Shown here in pieces: positions 45,746 through 54,758 of a DNA stretch of 64,000 nucleotides (its first letter is position 1; the number at the start of each line of letters is the position of its first letter). Both the position numbers and the translations under genes were made by a program. Source of the stretch: Accumulibacter sp. (GTDB lineage: Bacteria > Pseudomonadota > Gammaproteobacteria > Burkholderiales > Rhodocyclaceae); the NCBI RefSeq assembly GCF_036625195.1, contig NZ_JAZKUG010000001.1:4464001-4528000 (forward strand), read 5' to 3'. Under the pieces are notes generated by a model, which ran no database searches, was not told the origin of the DNA, and saw only the letters and a list, made by a program, of their open reading frames with translations.

Positions 45746-48163
45746 CTGCCCTTTACCCGAAAAATTAGGACTGGACTTTCTTGATCGAACCGATTATGGT
45801 TCGGTATGAATGAGCAAAACCAAGTCAAGCGAGCGCTGAGACAGCAAGCCTCGATTGAGGTTATCCGGGAGCTGTTGGCGGGCAAGGAGCATCGAAGTCT
45901 ATCCTCGGTTGCCGAGTCGATTTGTCAGCACTTCGGCTTGCGTGATGCCCGCGGGCGTAGCCAGATCGCAGGCTGCGTCAAGGCGCTGCGTGAGTTGGAG
46001 GGGGCGGGGCACTTCGTTCTGCCGGCGCCGATGCGCAAGCGCCGTACGGCAGCAGGGCCGCGGCGTCTGGGTCAACCCGTTGATGGGGCGATGGACGTGC
46101 CGACGGTGCTCGCAGAGCTTCGTGGGCTGAGGCTGGTCCTCGTTGAGACTCTCGAGCTGATGCGGGTGTGGAACGAGTTGATGCTGTGCGAGCATCCGCA
46201 GGGGGCTGGGCCTTTGGTGGGGGCGCAGATGCGCTACCTGATTGGCTCTGAGCATGGCTGGCTGGGCGGCTTTGGTTTCGGGGCGTCGGCGCTGCATCTG
46301 GCCGACCGAGAGCGATGGATCGGCTGGAACGATCATGCCCGGCGCCAGCACCTGCACGGGGTGATTGGCATGAGCCGCTTTCTCATCCGCCACTCGGTGC
46401 ACTGCCCGAATCTGGCCTCGCACGTGCTGGGGATGGTTTTGCGGCGCGTGGGTGCGGATTACGAGGCCCAGTACGGCTATCGCCCTTGGCTGGTGGAGAG
46501 CTTTGTGGACACGCAACACTTCATCGGCACCAGCTACCGGGCAGCGAACTGGCTGGAGATTGGCCAGACCAAAGGGCGTGGCCGACAGGATCGCTTCAAC
46601 GAGAACGCGAAGACGGTCAAGGCCATCTACGTCTATGAACTGGAGCCCGATGTACGCGCCCGCCTGGCAGCCATTGCCGAACCGCTCCAAGTGACTGCGC
46701 TGCAGATCAGCGAAGGTCTGGAGGGGGACGAGTGGGCGGGCCATGAGTTTGCCGGAGCGAATTTGGGGGACCGGCGCAGCAACAGGCGGCTGGCCGACTT
46801 TGCCCGCACGATGGGCGAGATGCCGGGGCGCGCGTTCTGCGGTGCCGCGCAAGGAGACAAGCCGGCGATCAAGTCGTACTACCGGCTGATCGAGCAAGCC
46901 GATGACTCGCTGGTCACCATGCAGGCGATCCTGGCCCCTCACCAACGGCGCACGGTGCAGCGGATGAAGGCGCAGTCGACGGTACTCTGCGTTCAGGACG
47001 GGACCGAGCTGAACTATTCTGGTCTGGTCCAGTGTGCCGGGCTGGGCGTCATCGGCAGCAACCAGACGGGTGCCCAGAGTGGCGGACTGCACCTGCATTC
47101 GACGCTGGTGCTGACGACCCAGGGCCTGCCGCTGGGGGTCCTGAGGGCACACTGTGTGGCACCGACGCACCGGGCAAAGGAGGACCTGCGCCCGGCGTCG
47201 GCCATACCGATCGAAGAGAAGAAGACCTTCACTTGGATCGAGGGTCTTCGCCAATGCAACGATCTGGTCCCCGCGCTGCCCGACACGCGCCAGGTCTGCG
47301 TGATGGATCGCGAGGCGGATTTCTTCGAACTGTTTGACGAGCCACGCCAAAGCGGCCGCGTCGAACTGTTGGTTCGCGCTAAACATGACCGCGCCACCCG
47401 CGAGGCACTCAACCTCTTCGAACTCGTCAGACAAAGCCCCGTGCGACGCCAGCTTCGCATCAACGTGCCGCGACAAAGCGCTCGGACCAAGAAAAGCAAA
47501 CAGAAGGCACGCGACGGGCACGCACAACGTACCGCGCACGTCAATTTGCGCTACCGCGAAGTCGAACTCCGCCGGCCGTCGAAATACCCGGCCCGGAAGG
47601 CCCTCAGGCTCTGGGTGGTGCATGTCCAGGAACCCTCGCCGCCAGCCGACGCCGAACCGCTCGAGTGGTTCCTGATCACCACCTGCGAGATCACCACACC
47701 AGAACAAGCCCAGGAGTGCCTGCGGTGGTACTGCCTGCGCTGGCGCATCGAAGACTGGCATCGCGTATTGAAGAGCGGCTGTCGCATCGAGGCGCTGCAA
47801 CACAAGACCGCTGAGCGACTCAAACGGGCCATCGCCATCAATCTCGTCATCGCTTGGCGCATCATGCTCATGACGCTCCTGGGCAGACAGTGCCCCGATC
47901 TTCCCGCCGAGGTCTTGTTCTCCGACGCCGAGATCGAAGTGCTGCAGGCCTACGCAAAAAAAAACAAATCCCCAAGCCCACTCGGCTCGGCGACGCCGTT
48001 CGTCTCGTAGCCCAACTCGGCGGATACATTGGCCGCGCCAAAGACCCCTCTCCAGGGCATCAAATCATGTGGCACGGCTATTCGGTCCTGCAATCGCTGC
48101 GCGAAGGGCTCTCGCTCCGGCTCTGGACTTCGGATGACAACAAGACTTGCGGGTAAAGGGCAG
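45746..48163 (+). mobile_element. IS4-type insertion sequence with DruA-fused transposase
   Basis: Inverted repeats CTGCCCTTTACCCG at 45746-45759 and 48150-48163 are exact. The flanking 8-bp direct repeat GGCTAGCG (45738-45745 and 48164-48171) is a target duplication; 9 bp is possible because of a shared G. The 2418-bp element holds one long gene. Confidence 0.92.
45806..48010 (+). CDS. IS4/Tn5-like transposase with N-terminal DruA-like (DUF4338) domain; 3' frameshift
   Basis: The frame gives 734 residues. Residues about 1-300 match DUF4338, the fold of Druantia protein DruA: LIGSEHGWLGGFGFGASALHLADRERWIGW, FVDTQHFIGTSYRAANW, GQTKGRGR. Residues from about 305 are a Tn5-like transposase: NLGDRRSNRRLADFA, then D398 (QDGTELNY), D501 (MDREADFFELF) and E649 in the YREK motif YCLRWRIEDWHRVLK. 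The frame ends at 48010 with an atypical tail. At an A9 run (47956-47964) the family-like end continues in the -1 frame to 48156 (QIPKPTRLGDAVRLVAQLGGYIGRAKDPSPGHQIMWHGY). This is either a mutation in the homopolymer or productive slippage. Confidence 0.9.
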   Translation: MNEQNQVKRALRQQASIEVIRELLAGKEHRSLSSVAESICQHFGLRDARGRSQIAGCVKALRELEGAGHFVLPAPMRKRRTAAGPRRLGQPVDGAMDVPTVLAELRGLRLVLVETLELMRVWNELMLCEHPQGAGPLVGAQMRYLIGSEHGWLGGFGFGASALHLADRERWIGWNDHARRQHLHGVIGMSRFLIRHSVHCPNLASHVLGMVLRRVGADYEAQYGYRPWLVESFVDTQHFIGTSYRAANWLEIGQTKGRGRQDRFNENAKTVKAIYVYELEPDVRARLAAIAEPLQVTALQISEGLEGDEWAGHEFAGANLGDRRSNRRLADFARTMGEMPGRAFCGAAQGDKPAIKSYYRLIEQADDSLVTMQAILAPHQRRTVQRMKAQSTVLCVQDGTELNYSGLVQCAGLGVIGSNQTGAQSGGLHLHSTLVLTTQGLPLGVLRAHCVAPTHRAKEDLRPASAIPIEEKKTFTWIEGLRQCNDLVPALPDTRQVCVMDREADFFELFDEPRQSGRVELLVRAKHDRATREALNLFELVRQSPVRRQLRINVPRQSARTKKSKQKARDGHAQRTAHVNLRYREVELRRPSKYPARKALRLWVVHVQEPSPPADAEPLEWFLITTCEITTPEQAQECLRWYCLRWRIEDWHRVLKSGCRIEALQHKTAERLKRAIAINLVIAWRIMLMTLLGRQCPDLPAEVLFSDAEIEVLQAYAKKNKSPSPLGSATPFVS

Positions 48164-48229
48164 GGCTAGCGGTGCCTCTGTTATACTTCGCCACCGCTGT
48201 CACCCACAGCCGGTGCGGAGCCTTCGAGC

Positions 48230-48862
48230 ATGAAATACCAGATCATCCCGGTCACTCCTTTCGAGCAGAACTGCAGCCTCCTGTGGTGCGAGCAGACCCG
48301 CCGCGCTGCGGTCGTAGACCCGGGCGGTGACATTGCACGCATCCTGCGCGCCGTCGACGCCAACGGCGTCGAACTGGAAAAGATCCTGGTCACCCACGGC
48401 CACATCGATCATGCAGGTGCCGTCGCCGATCTGGCGGCACGGCGTTCGCTGCCGATCGAAGGACCGCAGCGTGACGACCAGTTCTGGATCGACGGCATGC
48501 CTTCACAGAGCAGGATGTTCGGTCTGCCCAACGCGCGCAGCTTCACTCCCGACCGCTGGCTCGAGCAGGGTGACACGGTTTCGGTCGGCAACGTCGAACT
48601 CGAGGTGCTGCACTGCCCTGGACACACACCGGGGCACATCGTCTTCTTCGACCGCGGCGGGCGGTTGGCGGTGGTTGGCGACGTGCTCTTCCAGGGCTCG
48701 ATCGGCCGTACCGATTTCCCCAAGGGGGACTACGACACACTGATCTCGTCGATACGCAACCGGCTTTGGCCACTCGGCGACGATGTCGCCTTCATTCCGG
48801 GGCACGGTCCGATGTCGACCTTCGGCAAGGAGCGCCGCAGCAATCCTTTCTGCGGCGACTGA
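48230..48862 (+). CDS. Metallo-beta-lactamase-fold hydrolase (glyoxalase II-like)
   Basis: This protein of 210 residues has metal ligands in THGHIDH, CPGHTPGHIVFF, VGDVLFQGSIGRTD and the C-terminal FIPGHGPMST. It belongs to the YcbL/GloB-like subgroup and probably hydrolyses S-acylglutathione or a similar thioester, though many members have unknown substrates. It lies 58 bp after the IS4 target duplication and is convergent with lpdA. Confidence 0.9.
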   Translation: MKYQIIPVTPFEQNCSLLWCEQTRRAAVVDPGGDIARILRAVDANGVELEKILVTHGHIDHAGAVADLAARRSLPIEGPQRDDQFWIDGMPSQSRMFGLPNARSFTPDRWLEQGDTVSVGNVELEVLHCPGHTPGHIVFFDRGGRLAVVGDVLFQGSIGRTDFPKGDYDTLISSIRNRLWPLGDDVAFIPGHGPMSTFGKERRSNPFCGD

Positions 48863-48925
48863 ACGGAAAGCACCGGCGGACACTCACCGCGGGCATCCGC
48901 GCTATCCGCCCATGCAGCGGAAAAG

Positions 48926-48952
48926 CGGCGAGGTACCCGCAGTACCTCGCCG
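48926..48952. terminator. Hairpin between convergent MBL and lpdA genes
   Basis: A perfect 11-bp stem (48926-48936 with 48942-48952) with a CCGCA loop but no T-run on either strand. It may block read-through or protect 3' ends; a true intrinsic terminator is doubtful. Confidence 0.45.
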
Positions 48953-48991
48953 GAGCGTCGCGGCGCGCTGTGGCGTGGCGTCGACAGGCTG

Positions 48992-50428
48992 CTAGAAGTG
49001 CAGCGGCCTCTTGTCGCAAGCCAGTGCTGCTTCGTGCACTACCTCCGACAGCGTCGGGTGTGCGTGACAGATGCGCGCCAGGTCTTCGGAAGCAGCACCG
49101 AATTCCATCGCCACCACGCCTTCCGAGATCAGCTCGGAAGCGTTTGCGCCGATGACATGGACGCCGAGGATGCGATCACTCGCGGCGCAGGCGAGAATCT
49201 TGACGAAGCCGGACGGATCACCCATGCCGAGCGCGCGGCCGTTGGCGGCAAAGGGAATCTTTCCCGCCTTGTAGGCGATCCCTGCAGCCTTGAGTTGCTG
49301 CTCGGTCTTGCCTACCCAGGCGATCTCCGGGCTGGTGTAGATCACCCAGGGAATGGTGTCGGAATTGCAGTGCCCAGCCTGACCGGCCATCAGCTCGGCA
49401 ACCATGACCCCCTCTTCCATGGCCTTGTGCGCCAGCATCGGACCGGCAACGACGTCGCCGACCGCCCACACTCCCGGCAGGTTGGTGCGGCAATGCGCAT
49501 CCACTTCGACCTGGCCGCGCTCGTTCAACTGCAGGCCGACCTGTTCGGCGGCCAAGCCATCCGTGTTCGGGATGCGACCGATCGAGACGATCAGGCGGTC
49601 GGCATCGAGCCTGTGCTCGCCCCCGTCCTTGTCGGTGTAGTCGATCGAGACGCCCTTCTGTGAGACCTTGACGTCGCCGATCTCGATGCCGAGGATGATC
49701 CTGAGGCCCTGTTTGGCGAATACCTTCGCCGCCTCCTTGGCGACGTCGACGTCGGCCAGAGCCAGGAACTCGGGAAGCGCCTCGAGAATCGTGACCTCGG
49801 CACCGAGGCGGCGCCAGACGCTGCCCATTTCGAGGCCGATGACCCCGGCACCGATGACCGCCAGCCTCTTCGGCACGGCGGCGATGTCGAGCGCACCGAC
49901 GTTGTCACAGACGATCTCGTTGTCCACCAGTACGCCAGGAAGATGCCGCGCCTTCGATCCGGTCGCGACGATCACCTGCTTCGCCTCGACGAGGTCGTCG
50001 CCGACCTGCATCTGCCAGACGTCGCCTCCGTCCACCTGCTTGCGGCCAACGAAACTGCCATGCCCGTTGAGCAGCGCCACCTTGTTCTTCTTGAACAGCC
50101 CCTTGATGCCGCTGGTGAGTTGCTTGACGATGGCGTTCTTGCGCGCCAGCATCTTGCCGACCTCGATCACCGGCGTGCCGACGGCGATTCCCTGCTCGGC
50201 GAAGCTGTGCTCCGCTTCCTCGAAGAGGTGCGAGGTGTGCAGCAGCGCTTTCGACGGAATGCAGCCGACGTTCAGGCAGGTGCCGCCGAGCCGTGGCTCG
50301 CCCTTCGGATCGGCATAGGCATTCGATTCACAGCAGGCGACGCTGAAACCGAGTTGAGCGGCACGAATGGCTGCGACGTAACCACCCGGGCCGCCACCGA
50401 CAACGAGAAGGTCATATTGCTTGGACAT
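48992..50428 (-). CDS. lpdA: Dihydrolipoyl dehydrogenase (E3)
   Basis: This FAD disulfide reductase of 478 residues reoxidises the lipoyl groups of the 2-oxoglutarate dehydrogenase complex. FAD site GGGPGGYVAA is at 11-20; the redox disulfide is Cys51/Cys56 (GGTCLNVGCIPSK). The NAD domain is GAGVIGLEMGSVW, and the C-terminal interface HAHPTLSEVVHEA carries the catalytic His-Glu. The ATG at 50428 has GGAAAGGGAAACC upstream. It is third in the odhA-odhB-lpdA run, separated from odhB by a hairpin repeat. Confidence 0.97.
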   Translation of the reverse strand: MSKQYDLLVVGGGPGGYVAAIRAAQLGFSVACCESNAYADPKGEPRLGGTCLNVGCIPSKALLHTSHLFEEAEHSFAEQGIAVGTPVIEVGKMLARKNAIVKQLTSGIKGLFKKNKVALLNGHGSFVGRKQVDGGDVWQMQVGDDLVEAKQVIVATGSKARHLPGVLVDNEIVCDNVGALDIAAVPKRLAVIGAGVIGLEMGSVWRRLGAEVTILEALPEFLALADVDVAKEAAKVFAKQGLRIILGIEIGDVKVSQKGVSIDYTDKDGGEHRLDADRLIVSIGRIPNTDGLAAEQVGLQLNERGQVEVDAHCRTNLPGVWAVGDVVAGPMLAHKAMEEGVMVAELMAGQAGHCNSDTIPWVIYTSPEIAWVGKTEQQLKAAGIAYKAGKIPFAANGRALGMGDPSGFVKILACAASDRILGVHVIGANASELISEGVVAMEFGAASEDLARICHAHPTLSEVVHEAALACDKRPLHF

Positions 50429-50461
50429 GATGGTTTCCCTTTCCAACCGCGGAGACACGAA

Positions 50462-50505
50462 GGCACGGAGTGGGCACAGGGAACTCCCCCCTGTGTCTCC
50501 GTGCC
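50462..50505. repeat. Palindromic REP-like element between odhB and lpdA
   Basis: GGCACGGAG (50462-50470) pairs with CTCCGTGCC (50497-50505), with inner CACAGGG/CCCTGTG. The outer sequence also carries a direct copy of the CGGAGACACGAAGGCACGGAG theme. This form resembles dispersed intergenic repeats. On the transcript it could stabilise or attenuate odhB-lpdA mRNA. Confidence 0.6.
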
Positions 50506-50519
50506 CGGGTGACGACTGA

Positions 50520-51794
50520 CTAGACGCCGAGCAGCAGGCGAGCCGGATCTTCCAGAGCCTCCTTCATCGTCACCAGGCCGAGCACCGCTTCGCGGCCGTC
50601 GATGATGCGGTGGTCGTAGGACATCGCCAGATAGTTGATCGGCCGGATGACGACTTGGCCGTTCTCGACCACCGGCCGGTCCTTGGTGGCATGGATGCCG
50701 AGGATTGCCGACTGTGGCGGATTGATGATCGGCGTCGACAGCATCGAACCAAAGACGCCGCCGTTGGAGATCGAGAAGGTGCCACCGGTGAGCTCTTCCA
50801 TCGACAGCTTGCCATCCTTGGCCTTGACGCCGTACTCGCCGATCTTCTTCTCGATGTCGGCAAAGGACATCTGGTCGGCATCGCGCAGGATCGGCACGAC
50901 CAGGCCGCGCGGGCTGCCGACGGCAATACCGATGTCGATGTAACCATGGTAGACGATGTCGTTGCCATCGACCGAAGCGTTCAGCACCGGGAATCTCTGC
51001 AGAGCGGCGACCGCCGCCTTGACGAAGAAGGCCATGAAACCGAGGCGAACCCCATGCGTCTTCTCGAAGCGCTCACCATACTGCTTGCGCAGCGCCATGA
51101 TCGGACCCATGTTCACTTCGTTGAAGGTGGTGAGAATGGCGTTGCTCGACTGCGACTGCAACAAGCGCTCGGCGACGCGGGCCCGCAGGCGTGACATCGG
51201 CACCCGCTGCTCCGGCCGCTCGCCGAGCGCAATGCTGACGCTGGGTGCTGGCGGCAGTGCCGGCGGCGCGGTGACGAAAGGACTGGCCGGCTTCGCGGCT
51301 GGCGGCTTTGCGGCCGGCGCCGGAACGGGAGCAGGGGACGCCTGTGCTGCCAACGCATCGGCCTTGGTGATGCGGCCACCACGACCGCTTCCGGCCACCT
51401 CGCTGGCGGCAACGCCCTTTTCCTCGAGGATCTTGCGCGCAGCCGGCAGCGCGACACCAGCCGCGCCGGCCGGCGGCGCGGCGGCGGCAGCTTCGACTCC
51501 CGGCGGTGGAGTCTTGGCTGCCGGTGCGGCCACGGCAGCGACCGTACCGGCTTGGGCAGCGGTATCGATGCGCGCGATCACCTCACCAGCGACGACCGTA
51601 TCACCGTCACTCTTGACGATTTCGACCAGTACCCCGCTGTCCGGTGCAGGCAGCTCGAGGACGACCTTGTCGGTCTCGATGTCGATCAGGTTCTCGTCGC
51701 GGGCGACCGCCTCGCCGGCCTTCTTGTGCCACGACACCAGTGTCGCCTCGGCGACCGATTCGGAAAGCTGTGGAACTTTGACGTCGATGATCAT
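50520..51794 (-). CDS. sucB: 2-Oxoglutarate dehydrogenase E2 (dihydrolipoamide succinyltransferase)
   Basis: This protein of 424 residues has the lipoyl domain with Lys43 in DIETDKVVLE, an Ala/Pro-rich linker, and the peripheral subunit-binding domain ARKILEEKGVAASEVAGSGRGGRITKADALA. The acyltransferase core ends with MSYDHRIIDGREAVLGLVTMKEALEDPARLLLGV, whose His and Asp are catalytic. It forms the core of the complex. It starts 12 bp downstream of odhA. Confidence 0.97.
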   Translation of the reverse strand: MIIDVKVPQLSESVAEATLVSWHKKAGEAVARDENLIDIETDKVVLELPAPDSGVLVEIVKSDGDTVVAGEVIARIDTAAQAGTVAAVAAPAAKTPPPGVEAAAAAPPAGAAGVALPAARKILEEKGVAASEVAGSGRGGRITKADALAAQASPAPVPAPAAKPPAAKPASPFVTAPPALPPAPSVSIALGERPEQRVPMSRLRARVAERLLQSQSSNAILTTFNEVNMGPIMALRKQYGERFEKTHGVRLGFMAFFVKAAVAALQRFPVLNASVDGNDIVYHGYIDIGIAVGSPRGLVVPILRDADQMSFADIEKKIGEYGVKAKDGKLSMEELTGGTFSISNGGVFGSMLSTPIINPPQSAILGIHATKDRPVVENGQVVIRPINYLAMSYDHRIIDGREAVLGLVTMKEALEDPARLLLGV

Positions 51795-51806
51795 GTTCTC
51801 TCCGTT

Positions 51807-54647
51807 CTAGGGCAGTTTGTAATACTCGATCTCACCCAGTGCGGAGTCGATCAGAGCCTTCTGTTGGGCGTTGTGCTTGCTGGCGTAACCGACCGCCGGC
51901 GAGGCCGACGCCGGGCGCGAGACGAGCAGCAGGTGCTGCTTGTCGCTCAGCGAGCGCGACAGGTGCTGGCGCGACGCGATCCAGTACCAGGCGCCCTGGT
52001 TGCGCGGTTCTTCCTGGCACCAGACGACCTCGGTCGCCTTCGGGTACTTCGCCAGCTCCTCCTGGAATGCCTCCTGCGGGAACGGGTAGAACTGCTCCAG
52101 GCGGGCGATCGCGATGTGCCCGATCTTCCTCTCGTGGCGCGCGGCGACCAGCTCGTAATACACCTTGCCGGAGCAGAAGACGACGCGGGTCACTTTCTTG
52201 GCGTTGATCGGTTCGACCTCGCCGATCACCGGCTGGAACTCGCCGTCGCTCAGGTCCTCCAGCGAAGACGTCGCATCCTTGTGGCGCAACAGTGATTTCG
52301 GCGAGAAGACGACCAGCGGCTTGCGCTGGTTGCGTACCGCCTGCCGGCGCAGCATGTGGAACACCTGCGCCGGCGTCGACGGTTGGCAAACCTCCATGTT
52401 CATCTCCGCACAGAGCTGCATGTAACGCTCGATGCGCGCCGACGAATGCTCCGGACCCTGGCCTTCGTAACCGTGCGGCAGCAGCAGCACCAAGCCGCTG
52501 GCGCGCCCCCACTTGGCCTCGCCGGAAGCGATGAACTGGTCGATCACCACCTGCGCGCCGTTCGCGAAGTCGCCGAACTGTGCTTCCCAGACGACAAGCT
52601 CGAAGGGATTGGCGGTCGAGTAGCCGTACTCGAAGGCGAGCACGGCTTCCTCCGAAAGCACTGAGTCGAAGCACTGGAAACCACCCTGGCGATCCTGCAG
52701 ATTGGCCAGTGGATAATAGGTGCCGCGATCCCAGTGTTCGCGATTCTGATCGTGCAGGGCAGCGTGGCGGTGGAAGAAGGTGCTGCGGCCGACATCCTCC
52801 CCCGAAATGCGGACGCCATAACCCGAAACGAGCAGCGAAGCGTAGGCCAGATTCTCGGCCATTCCCCAGTCGACCGGCAGTTTGCCCTCGCCCATCAACC
52901 GCCGGTCGTCGATGATCTTCCTGACCCGGCTGTGCAGGGTGAAGTTGGCCGGAATCGTTGTCAACCGCTCGGCCAGCCGGCGCAGTTCAGCGACCGGTAC
53001 CTTCGTGTCGCAGTTGTCGATGTAGCTCGGGGAAAGGAAAGGCGTCCAGTCGATCGTCATCGGGTGCTTGTAACCGGCGATCACCGGGTTGTACAGCAGC
53101 TCGCCACGGTCGAGGTGGGCACGATAGTCGGCAATCATCTCGTCCGGCCCCTCCGGGGCGAGAATACCCTCGGCGACGAGCTTGTCGGCATAGAGCTTGC
53201 GCGTTCCGGGATGTTGCTGGATCTTCTTGTACATCAGCGGCTGCGTGACCATCGGCTCGTCCTGCTCGTTGTGTCCGAGCTTGCGATAGCAGACGATGTC
53301 GATCACGACGTCCTTCTTGAAGGTCTTGCGGTACTGAACGGCGATGCCGGTGACCAGTGCCACGGCCTCGGGGTCGTCGCCATTGACGTGGAAGATCGGC
53401 GCCTCAGCCATCTTGAAAATGTCCGTGCAGTACAGCGACGAACGATAGTCGCGCGGGTCGGAAGTCGTGAAGCCGATCTGGTTGTTGATGACGATGTGAA
53501 TGGTGCCGCCAACGCCGTAGCCCCGCGTCTGCGCGAAGTTGAGCATCTCCTGGTTGACGCCCTGCCCAGCGACCGCCGCATCCCCGTGCAGCAGCACTGC
53601 CAGGACCTTGTCCTGACCATCCTCGCCGCGCCGACGCTGGCGCGAATAGACCGAGCCGACGACTACCGGGTTGACGATCTCGAGGTGCGATGGATTGAAG
53701 GCCAGCGTCAGATGGCAGGGACCACCCGGGGTCGACACGTCCGACGAGTAGCCCATGTGGTACTTCACATCGCCAGCGGTCAGTTCCTGCGCCTTCTTGC
53801 CCTCGAACTCCTCGAAAAGCATCGCCGGCTCCTTGCCGAGGGTGTTCACCAGGACGTTGAGCCGCCCGCGGTGCGCCATGCCGACGACGATCTCGTCGAC
53901 TCCACCGGCACCGGCAACCCGGATCAGTTCGTCCATCGCGACGATCGCCGACTCACCGCCCTCGAGCGAGAAGCGCTTCTGGCCGACATAGCGGGTATGC
54001 AGATACCGTTCGAGGGTCTCTGCCGCGGTCAGCCGCTCAAGCATCCGCTTGCGCTCGTCGGCCGTGTAATTCGGCTTCGAGTGGATCCGTTCGAGACGAT
54101 CCTGAATCCAGCGCTTTTCCGCCACCGTGCTGATGTACATGTACTCGACGCCGATCGAGCCGCAGTAGGTCGCTTTGAGCGCATCGTAGATCTGGCCGAA
54201 AGTGGCGTGATCGGGAGTACCCTTGAAGGAGCCTGCGTTGAAGACGGTGTGCAGGTCGGCATCGGAGAAGCCGTAATAGGCGGGGTCGAGCTGTGGCACC
54301 TCCGGACGTTCCATGCGCTTGAGTGGATCGAGGTTCGCCCAGCGGTCACCGATGAAACGGTACGAGGTGATCATCTGCAGCACGCCGACCTGTTTCCGGT
54401 CGTCCACAGGCGCTGCTGCCGCCGCCCGGTAGCCTCCCTTCCTCGCCTGCTCGGCAAAAGCATTGATTACCGGCAGATGCGGAACATCGCGTGCGACGTA
54501 ACCCGGAAGTTGCGCCAGCTTGTCGAAGTAGTCGCGCCATTGCTCGGAAACGGATCCAGGGTTGTCGAGGTAGTTCTCGTACAACTCCTCGACAAAGGGC
54601 GCGTTACCGCCAAAAAGGAGAGAGTTACCAAAAAGCTGATTCATCAT
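51807..54647 (-). CDS. sucA: 2-Oxoglutarate dehydrogenase E1
   Basis: This TPP-dependent decarboxylase of 946 residues has the N-terminal E2-binding helix SLLFGGNAPFVEELYENYL. HGDAAVAGQGVNQEMLNFAQ and VINNQIGFTTS form the TPP/Mg site, and AHRGRLNVLVNTLGK and GDVKYHMGYSSD are typical E1o. It feeds succinyl-CoA production with sucB and lpdA. A terminator and a second hairpin lie between gltA and this gene, so it probably has its own promoter. Confidence 0.97.
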   Translation of the reverse strand: MMNQLFGNSLLFGGNAPFVEELYENYLDNPGSVSEQWRDYFDKLAQLPGYVARDVPHLPVINAFAEQARKGGYRAAAAAPVDDRKQVGVLQMITSYRFIGDRWANLDPLKRMERPEVPQLDPAYYGFSDADLHTVFNAGSFKGTPDHATFGQIYDALKATYCGSIGVEYMYISTVAEKRWIQDRLERIHSKPNYTADERKRMLERLTAAETLERYLHTRYVGQKRFSLEGGESAIVAMDELIRVAGAGGVDEIVVGMAHRGRLNVLVNTLGKEPAMLFEEFEGKKAQELTAGDVKYHMGYSSDVSTPGGPCHLTLAFNPSHLEIVNPVVVGSVYSRQRRRGEDGQDKVLAVLLHGDAAVAGQGVNQEMLNFAQTRGYGVGGTIHIVINNQIGFTTSDPRDYRSSLYCTDIFKMAEAPIFHVNGDDPEAVALVTGIAVQYRKTFKKDVVIDIVCYRKLGHNEQDEPMVTQPLMYKKIQQHPGTRKLYADKLVAEGILAPEGPDEMIADYRAHLDRGELLYNPVIAGYKHPMTIDWTPFLSPSYIDNCDTKVPVAELRRLAERLTTIPANFTLHSRVRKIIDDRRLMGEGKLPVDWGMAENLAYASLLVSGYGVRISGEDVGRSTFFHRHAALHDQNREHWDRGTYYPLANLQDRQGGFQCFDSVLSEEAVLAFEYGYSTANPFELVVWEAQFGDFANGAQVVIDQFIASGEAKWGRASGLVLLLPHGYEGQGPEHSSARIERYMQLCAEMNMEVCQPSTPAQVFHMLRRQAVRNQRKPLVVFSPKSLLRHKDATSSLEDLSDGEFQPVIGEVEPINAKKVTRVVFCSGKVYYELVAARHERKIGHIAIARLEQFYPFPQEAFQEELAKYPKATEVVWCQEEPRNQGAWYWIASRQHLSRSLSDKQHLLLVSRPASASPAVGYASKHNAQQKALIDSALGEIEYYKLP

Positions 54648-54689
54648 GGCAGTTACCTGTCTTCACCGTTCTGGTTCGGATTGAGAAAG

Positions 54690-54711
54690 GCCGTGGCGAA
54701 AAGGCCACGGC
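54690..54711 (-). other. Hairpin in the sucA leader
   Basis: GCCGTGGC and GCCACGGC form a perfect 8-bp stem with a GAAAAG loop, directly after the gltA terminator on the minus strand and 42 bp before the sucA ATG. It could be part of a leader structure or a backup terminator. Confidence 0.5.
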
Positions 54712-54714
54712 ATG

Positions 54715-54745
54715 AAAAAAGGGCGGCTACTGCCTGCCGCCCTTT
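54715..54745 (-). terminator. Rho-independent terminator of gltA
   Basis: On the minus strand GGGCGGC-N8-GCCGCCC is followed by T6, 14 bp after the gltA stop. It ends the sdhCDAB-sdhE-gltA transcript before sucA. Confidence 0.9.
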
Positions 54746-54758
54746 CAACCCTGTCGTC

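Noticed and set aside
48069..48090. TGGCACGGC inside the IS4 transposase gene
   Set aside because: There is no GC at the -12 position; it is coding sequence.
45746..48163. Druantia defence locus
   Set aside because: Only a DruA-like domain fused to a transposase is present, bounded by inverted repeats; no DruE helicase or other Druantia gene is nearby.
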